NCBI RefSeq assembly: GCF_024273195.1
Contig: NZ_JAMZCU010000004.1
Location: 248,001 to 312,000, forward strand
DNA from: Devosia ureilytica
GTDB lineage: Bacteria; Pseudomonadota; Alphaproteobacteria; Rhizobiales; Devosiaceae
Length of the DNA: 64,000 bases
Direction of reading: 5' to 3'
Under the pieces are notes generated by a model. That model saw nothing but the letters and a program-made list of their open reading frames with translations. It had not been told where the DNA came from and searched no databases. Position 1 is the stretch's first letter. Each line of letters begins with the position of its first letter. Of this stretch, positions 60,752-64,000 are shown piece after piece. The position numbers and the translations under genes are program-made.

Positions 60752-61991
60752 GGCTCAATAGTCCTCCGGGATGGTGGCGCACCGGAACCGGGCGCTGGTG
60801 GCGCAGGGCCAAAAGGCCCTGGATGGCATAGAGGAGCGTGGCGACGCCCATGATCGAGCGGATCGAAAACTCGAAGAACACTTCCACTTCGATGAAGCTG
60901 CGCAGGATCATCAGAGCCTGCAATGACAGCAGCAATGCGTTTGGCGCGTTCGGGCGGGCGAAGGCATAGGCAGCCATCAGCGCCGCGCCGCCGTAGATGA
61001 GCGCGACCTGCAGGCCCAGGCCGACAAGGCCGATTTCGACGGCGTTGGAGATGTAGGTGTTGTGAAAGTTGAATCCGGCGCCCGAGGGCACGTCGAACAT
61101 GGCCCACAATTCCTCGGCCGGCGCAAAGCCGATGACCCAGAACGAACGATAGCCAAGGCCCTGCAGCGGGCGCTCGGCAATATAGCTCAAGCCCGTCGCC
61201 CAAAGATCGGTGCGCCCGGTGAGGGTCGCGTCCTTGCCCGATCCTTCCAGGATTTCGGCCATCAACGCATCACCTGCCACGAACACTCCCAAGGCAATCG
61301 CGGCCAAGGCGATGCTGACAAGCGCCACGAGCAACAGCTTCTGCATTCCGGTTAGTCGGGTGATCAGCAAGGTCAGCAGGATGATCGCAAGGCAAGGCGC
61401 CACCATCAAAATGGCACCGGTCGATTGCGCCAGCACCAGAAGCGGCCCCGAAACAATGGTGCCGGCGACGCCCGAGAGGCGCAACAGGGCCGGCGAGTGG
61501 CGGTCCGCGGCTATGGCGACGGCAATCAGCATGAAGACCGCGATATGGGCGGCAAATGCGTTCTTGCTGCCGAAAACCCCCAGCCATGCGCCGCCCGTGC
61601 CCGTGCGTCCCAGACCGATGCTGGCGAGGACCCCAATGCCATAGACCGCGAACATAAGGCGCATGAGGGTCGTGGTGGACAGGCGTCCCGTCATGACAAT
61701 GGCAAAGACCAGCGTAAAGCCCAGCTGCACGCCGTAGCGGATGGAGTTGGATGGATAGAGCGACCAGAGTGCCGTGAAAATGCAGTAGACCGGGAGCAGC
61801 AGCACGAACCAGTAGCGGCGGACGCTGTCGACGCTCAACGGCACGTTGCTGATCATCAGCAGCCCGGCGCAGGCGAGAAATGTCAGGGCCGCCAACGGGC
61901 CGAGCATGGCATTGAGCACCAGGGCGGCGAAGGCACCGAAGGTGAGCAGGGTGGCCAGGTTGATCGAAAGGCGGGGGCCGGCCAGCATCAT
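60702..61991 (-). CDS. exoQ: Exopolysaccharide polymerase, ExoQ/O-antigen-ligase-like
   Basis: The product is 429 residues with about 11 membrane segments. The Wzy_C-type periplasmic loop is visible (GSGKDATLTGRTDLWATGLSYIAERPLQGLGYRSFW, then FNFHNTYISNAVEIGLVGLGLQV). Such proteins join lipid-linked repeat units in the periplasm. The last 16 or so residues (RPVPVRHHPGGLLSHVG...) are polar and overlap the next gene. It overlaps the upstream glycosyltransferase gene by 4 bp. Confidence 0.86.
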   Translation of the reverse strand: MMLAGPRLSINLATLLTFGAFAALVLNAMLGPLAALTFLACAGLLMISNVPLSVDSVRRYWFVLLLPVYCIFTALWSLYPSNSIRYGVQLGFTLVFAIVMTGRLSTTTLMRLMFAVYGIGVLASIGLGRTGTGGAWLGVFGSKNAFAAHIAVFMLIAVAIAADRHSPALLRLSGVAGTIVSGPLLVLAQSTGAILMVAPCLAIILLTLLITRLTGMQKLLLVALVSIALAAIALGVFVAGDALMAEILEGSGKDATLTGRTDLWATGLSYIAERPLQGLGYRSFWVIGFAPAEELWAMFDVPSGAGFNFHNTYISNAVEIGLVGLGLQVALIYGGAALMAAYAFARPNAPNALLLSLQALMILRSFIEVEVFFEFSIRSIMGVATLLYAIQGLLALRHQRPVPVRHHPGGLLSHVGLSSRPRPYPHPHL

Positions 61992-63223
61992 GCGTCCTCA
62001 GCTGCATGATGGGGCAGAATTTCTGCCTCGGGGATGAACCCGGCCGCATAGCGCCCTGCCTGATCGAGAGGGATACAGCGTATCGCGCCCAGGCCGCGCC
62101 GCGCGACCAGGTCCCGCCATATCCGCCGGGGGCGGGGGGCATTCCAATCGGCCAGTGCAACGGGAACATAGGGGGGAACGACTTCCGAAGCGCCCGTGGT
62201 CCCAGCCGCGCCCAGCACGAACAGTGGCGAAACCTCCCGCGGGGGTAAAGCCTGGCGATGCTGGCGGCCCTCGCGAAACGAGCGCCAAAGACGCCCCACA
62301 TGCGCCGGATTGGCAGCAAGCGCGGTGATGACGTCGAGCACCCTGCGCGACTTGATGCTCTCGACCAGCCGCTCATAGGCCAGCCCTTGCCGCAGGCCGC
62401 GCAGGCGGCGGGAAAAGGCGCCCAGGACGCGCGGGTCGAGCGGCCCCTGCACCAGGGCGACCTGCCGGTCGATCATGGCCTGCATGTCTGCGGCGGACAG
62501 GCGATGGGAGGTGGAGCCGGAATGCCGCCGGTAGAGATAATAGGGTTCGGGGATGACATGCATCCGTGCTCCAGAGAGCAGCAGCCGCAAGACCAGATCG
62601 TGATCCTCGCCAATCCGCAGGTCCTCGTCATATCGCAATGGCCCTATCGAGTCCGCCCGGATCAGCGGCTTGAGGTAGCCAAGCGCCGCCGTGGCGTCCG
62701 TCCCGGACCGGATCCATTGCTCGGCCGTCACCTTGAAGGGTGCATCGGCGTCCTCACCCAGCAGCAGCCGGGGAGCAGATCCGTCCTCGAAGAACAGCAG
62801 CAGATCGTCGGCGATAATATCGGCGTCCCAAACTTCTGCCGCAGCCAGGAGCCGCTCGAACCGTTCGGGGTGGATCAGGTCGTCGGAGTCCACGATGGCG
62901 ATCCAGCGCCCACGCGCTATATCGAGGGCACGATTGCGGGCACGGGCTGGCCCTCCATTGTCATCGGCGGTCACCAGGCGGACGCGGCCGTCCTCGCGCA
63001 TGAGCCGCCGGACATGGGCAAGGCTGTCGTCAGCCGAAGCATCATCGCTGACGATGAGTTCAAGGTTAGGCATGGATTGCCGCAAGACCGCGTGCATGGC
63101 CGCGACGATCCTGTCGCCGGCCTGGTAGTTGGCCATGACGACACTCACCAGCGGCGCTGATGATGATCGGCCTGGATCTGCGGGAGCCATTGCGCCCTCC
63201 ATGACGTGCGCGCGTGCCCTCAA
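61988..63223 (-). CDS. Family 2 glycosyltransferase, ExoO-like
   Basis: The product is 411 residues. The GT-A domain occupies about 25-260: VSVVMANYQAGDRIVAAMHAVLRQSMPNLELIVSDDASADDS, ARNRALDIARGRWIAIVDSDDLIHPERF with the DxD motif, and the acceptor-side EDHDLVLRLLLSG. The pattern is close to Sinorhizobium ExoO, which adds a glucose to the succinoglycan unit. A C-terminal region of about 130 residues has no recognised domain. ATG 63223 overlaps the stop of the coiled-coil gene (ATGA), which supports this start. Confidence 0.87.
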   Translation of the reverse strand: MRARAHVMEGAMAPADPGRSSSAPLVSVVMANYQAGDRIVAAMHAVLRQSMPNLELIVSDDASADDSLAHVRRLMREDGRVRLVTADDNGGPARARNRALDIARGRWIAIVDSDDLIHPERFERLLAAAEVWDADIIADDLLLFFEDGSAPRLLLGEDADAPFKVTAEQWIRSGTDATAALGYLKPLIRADSIGPLRYDEDLRIGEDHDLVLRLLLSGARMHVIPEPYYLYRRHSGSTSHRLSAADMQAMIDRQVALVQGPLDPRVLGAFSRRLRGLRQGLAYERLVESIKSRRVLDVITALAANPAHVGRLWRSFREGRQHRQALPPREVSPLFVLGAAGTTGASEVVPPYVPVALADWNAPRPRRIWRDLVARRGLGAIRCIPLDQAGRYAAGFIPEAEILPHHAAEDA

Positions 63224-63594
63224 GCGACACCACTGCCGACCGCGGGGGTTGGCTGGTTCTGGAGTTCAGCCAGCAGTGTCCCGAACCGTTCGATCTGCGC
63301 ATCGAGCTGGACAATCCGGGCGCGGGCCGATGCTGCATTCTGTTCGGCCGAGGAGATTTCCGCCTCGTCCTTTTCGGAGCGACGGCCATAGCTGGCGGCA
63401 TTATCGAGCATGGTGGCAGCCCGCGCGTCGTACAGTTCGAGCCTCTGCTGCAAGCCATCGCGCTCGCGGCGCGCATCGGCGAGTGCCATCGTGATGGCAT
63501 TGCTCACCGTTTCTATGCGCACCTGATCAGTCTCTGCATCCCGCCCGGGATTGCGGGTGCGGAAGGCCTTGGGGCGGAGGGAAAGTATGGCCAT
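63220..63594 (-). CDS. Small coiled-coil protein in the exo operon, function unknown
   Basis: The product is 124 residues from ATG 63594; the frame opens at 63699 inside the priming transferase gene. Residues about 25-110 are a continuous charged helix with heptad character (AITMALADARRERDGLQQRLELYDARAATML, then SEKDEAEISSAEQNAASARARIVQLDAQIERFGTLLAEL). There is no signal peptide or membrane segment. It sits 11 bp after the priming transferase gene and overlaps the ExoO-like gene, so it is a fixed part of the operon and perhaps a cytoplasmic scaffold. Confidence 0.7.
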   Translation of the reverse strand: MAILSLRPKAFRTRNPGRDAETDQVRIETVSNAITMALADARRERDGLQQRLELYDARAATMLDNAASYGRRSEKDEAEISSAEQNAASARARIVQLDAQIERFGTLLAELQNQPTPAVGSGVA

Positions 63595-63605
63595 TGCATT
63601 TGCTC

Positions 63606-64000
63606 CTATCGGCTGCCCGTGCGGAGTGCGACGACCTTGATCGTCTTGATCAGGATGATCATGTCGCCAAAAAACGACCATTCGCGGACATAGCGGCAAT
63701 CAAGCTGCACCCGTTGGTCGTAGTTCACATCGCTGCGTCCGCTGACCTGCCAGAGGCCGGTGATGCCCGGGCGGACGGCGGCATAGTGATCGATATGCTC
63801 GGCATAGCGGACGACTTCGTCCTCAACGATAGGCCGGGGGCCGACCAGGCTCATGTCCCCGCGAATGACGTTAAAGAGCTGGGGGAGTTCATCGAGGCTG
63901 GTCACGCGCAGGAACCGGCCCAGCGGCGTGATACGGGGATCATTGTGGAGCTTCTGGGACGCCTCCCATTCGGCCCTGGCCTGCGGAAAGTCCTCAAGAT
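63606..64000 (-). CDS. exoY: Undecaprenyl-phosphate sugar transferase, ExoY-like (5' part outside window)
   Basis: The last 131 codons are visible. They form the catalytic C-terminus of the bacterial sugar transferase family: DPRITPLGRFLRVTSLDELPQLFNVIRGDMSLVGPRPIVEDEV, then RPGITGLWQVSGRSDVNYDQRVQLDCRYVREWSFFGDMIILIKTIKVV. This enzyme attaches the first sugar phosphate to the lipid carrier and starts repeat-unit synthesis. The start codon and membrane segment are beyond position 64000. Confidence 0.93.
   Translation of the reverse strand, partial: LEDFPQARAEWEASQKLHNDPRITPLGRFLRVTSLDELPQLFNVIRGDMSLVGPRPIVEDEVVRYAEHIDHYAAVRPGITGLWQVSGRSDVNYDQRVQLDCRYVREWSFFGDMIILIKTIKVVALRTGSR

Noticed and set aside
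1..64000. tRNA, rRNA, CRISPR array, insertion sequence or prophage
   Set aside because: Reading both strands, I found no tRNA-like cloverleaf, rRNA segment, regularly spaced repeat array, transposase or phage gene.

Overview
The window is a gene-dense, GC-rich bacterial chromosome segment with no rRNA, tRNA, phage, IS or CRISPR sequence that I can see. Gene content points to an alphaproteobacterium of the order Hyphomicrobiales, possibly Devosia-like (inference). The evidence is many binding-protein-dependent ABC transporters, the aerobic cobF-M cobalamin set, Lrp-controlled PutA without a DNA-binding domain, an exo-type exopolysaccharide locus (ExoF/K/V/Q/O/Y-like), and short palindromic intergenic repeats of the kind common in that order.

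Left part (1-15.1 kb). A truncated secreted protein gene is followed by an AraC regulator, a flavin-dependent halogenase with an intact catalytic set, a HigBA toxin-antitoxin pair under a self-overlapping promoter/operator, a GH4 glycosidase with a divergent AraC regulator, and an ArsR-SRPBCC pair. A divergent peptide-type uptake locus comes next. Its leftward arm is XRE-cupin regulator, binding protein and M24 peptidase; its rightward arm is two permeases, two ATPases and a GAF protein, with palindromic repeats between genes.

Middle (15.1-36.1 kb). PutA faces away from its Lrp-type regulator. A tightly overlapped cob operon (cobF-G-H-I-J-L-M) follows; cobK is missing from its usual slot and an SDR gene closes the operon. 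On the other strand, a LacI regulator precedes an ABC importer whose operon ends in a glycerophosphodiesterase and an inositol-monophosphatase-family enzyme, which suggests uptake and cleavage of a phosphodiester such as glycerophosphoinositol. An Lrp regulator then diverges from a stand-alone AceE-type 2-oxoacid dehydrogenase E1.

Right part (36.2-51.2 kb). There is a second peptide/opine-type importer with a fused double ATPase and a class V aminotransferase, then a FadR-type GntR regulator. After it lies a catabolic locus made of creatininase-family and RidA genes on one strand and, divergently, an NMT1-type ABC importer, a cytosine-deaminase-like amidohydrolase, a PCMH-type FAD oxidase and a flavodoxin-fold reductase. 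This looks like a pathway for a small cyclic amide or N-heterocycle, and I know of no description of it.

End (51.2-64 kb). An LptE-like lipoprotein and LptD form an operon outside the usual lptD-surA-pdxA context. Divergent to it is a small protein with a ClpX-type zinc-binding motif but no ATPase, followed by the exo locus: export protein, GH16 endoglucanase and pyruvyl transferase on the plus strand, then flippase, two glycosyltransferases, polymerase, a coiled-coil protein and the priming glycosyltransferase (cut by the window end) on the minus strand.

A recurring feature is a strong stem-loop directly after the binding-protein gene in three separate transporter operons. This arrangement would let the binding protein be made in excess over the membrane components.
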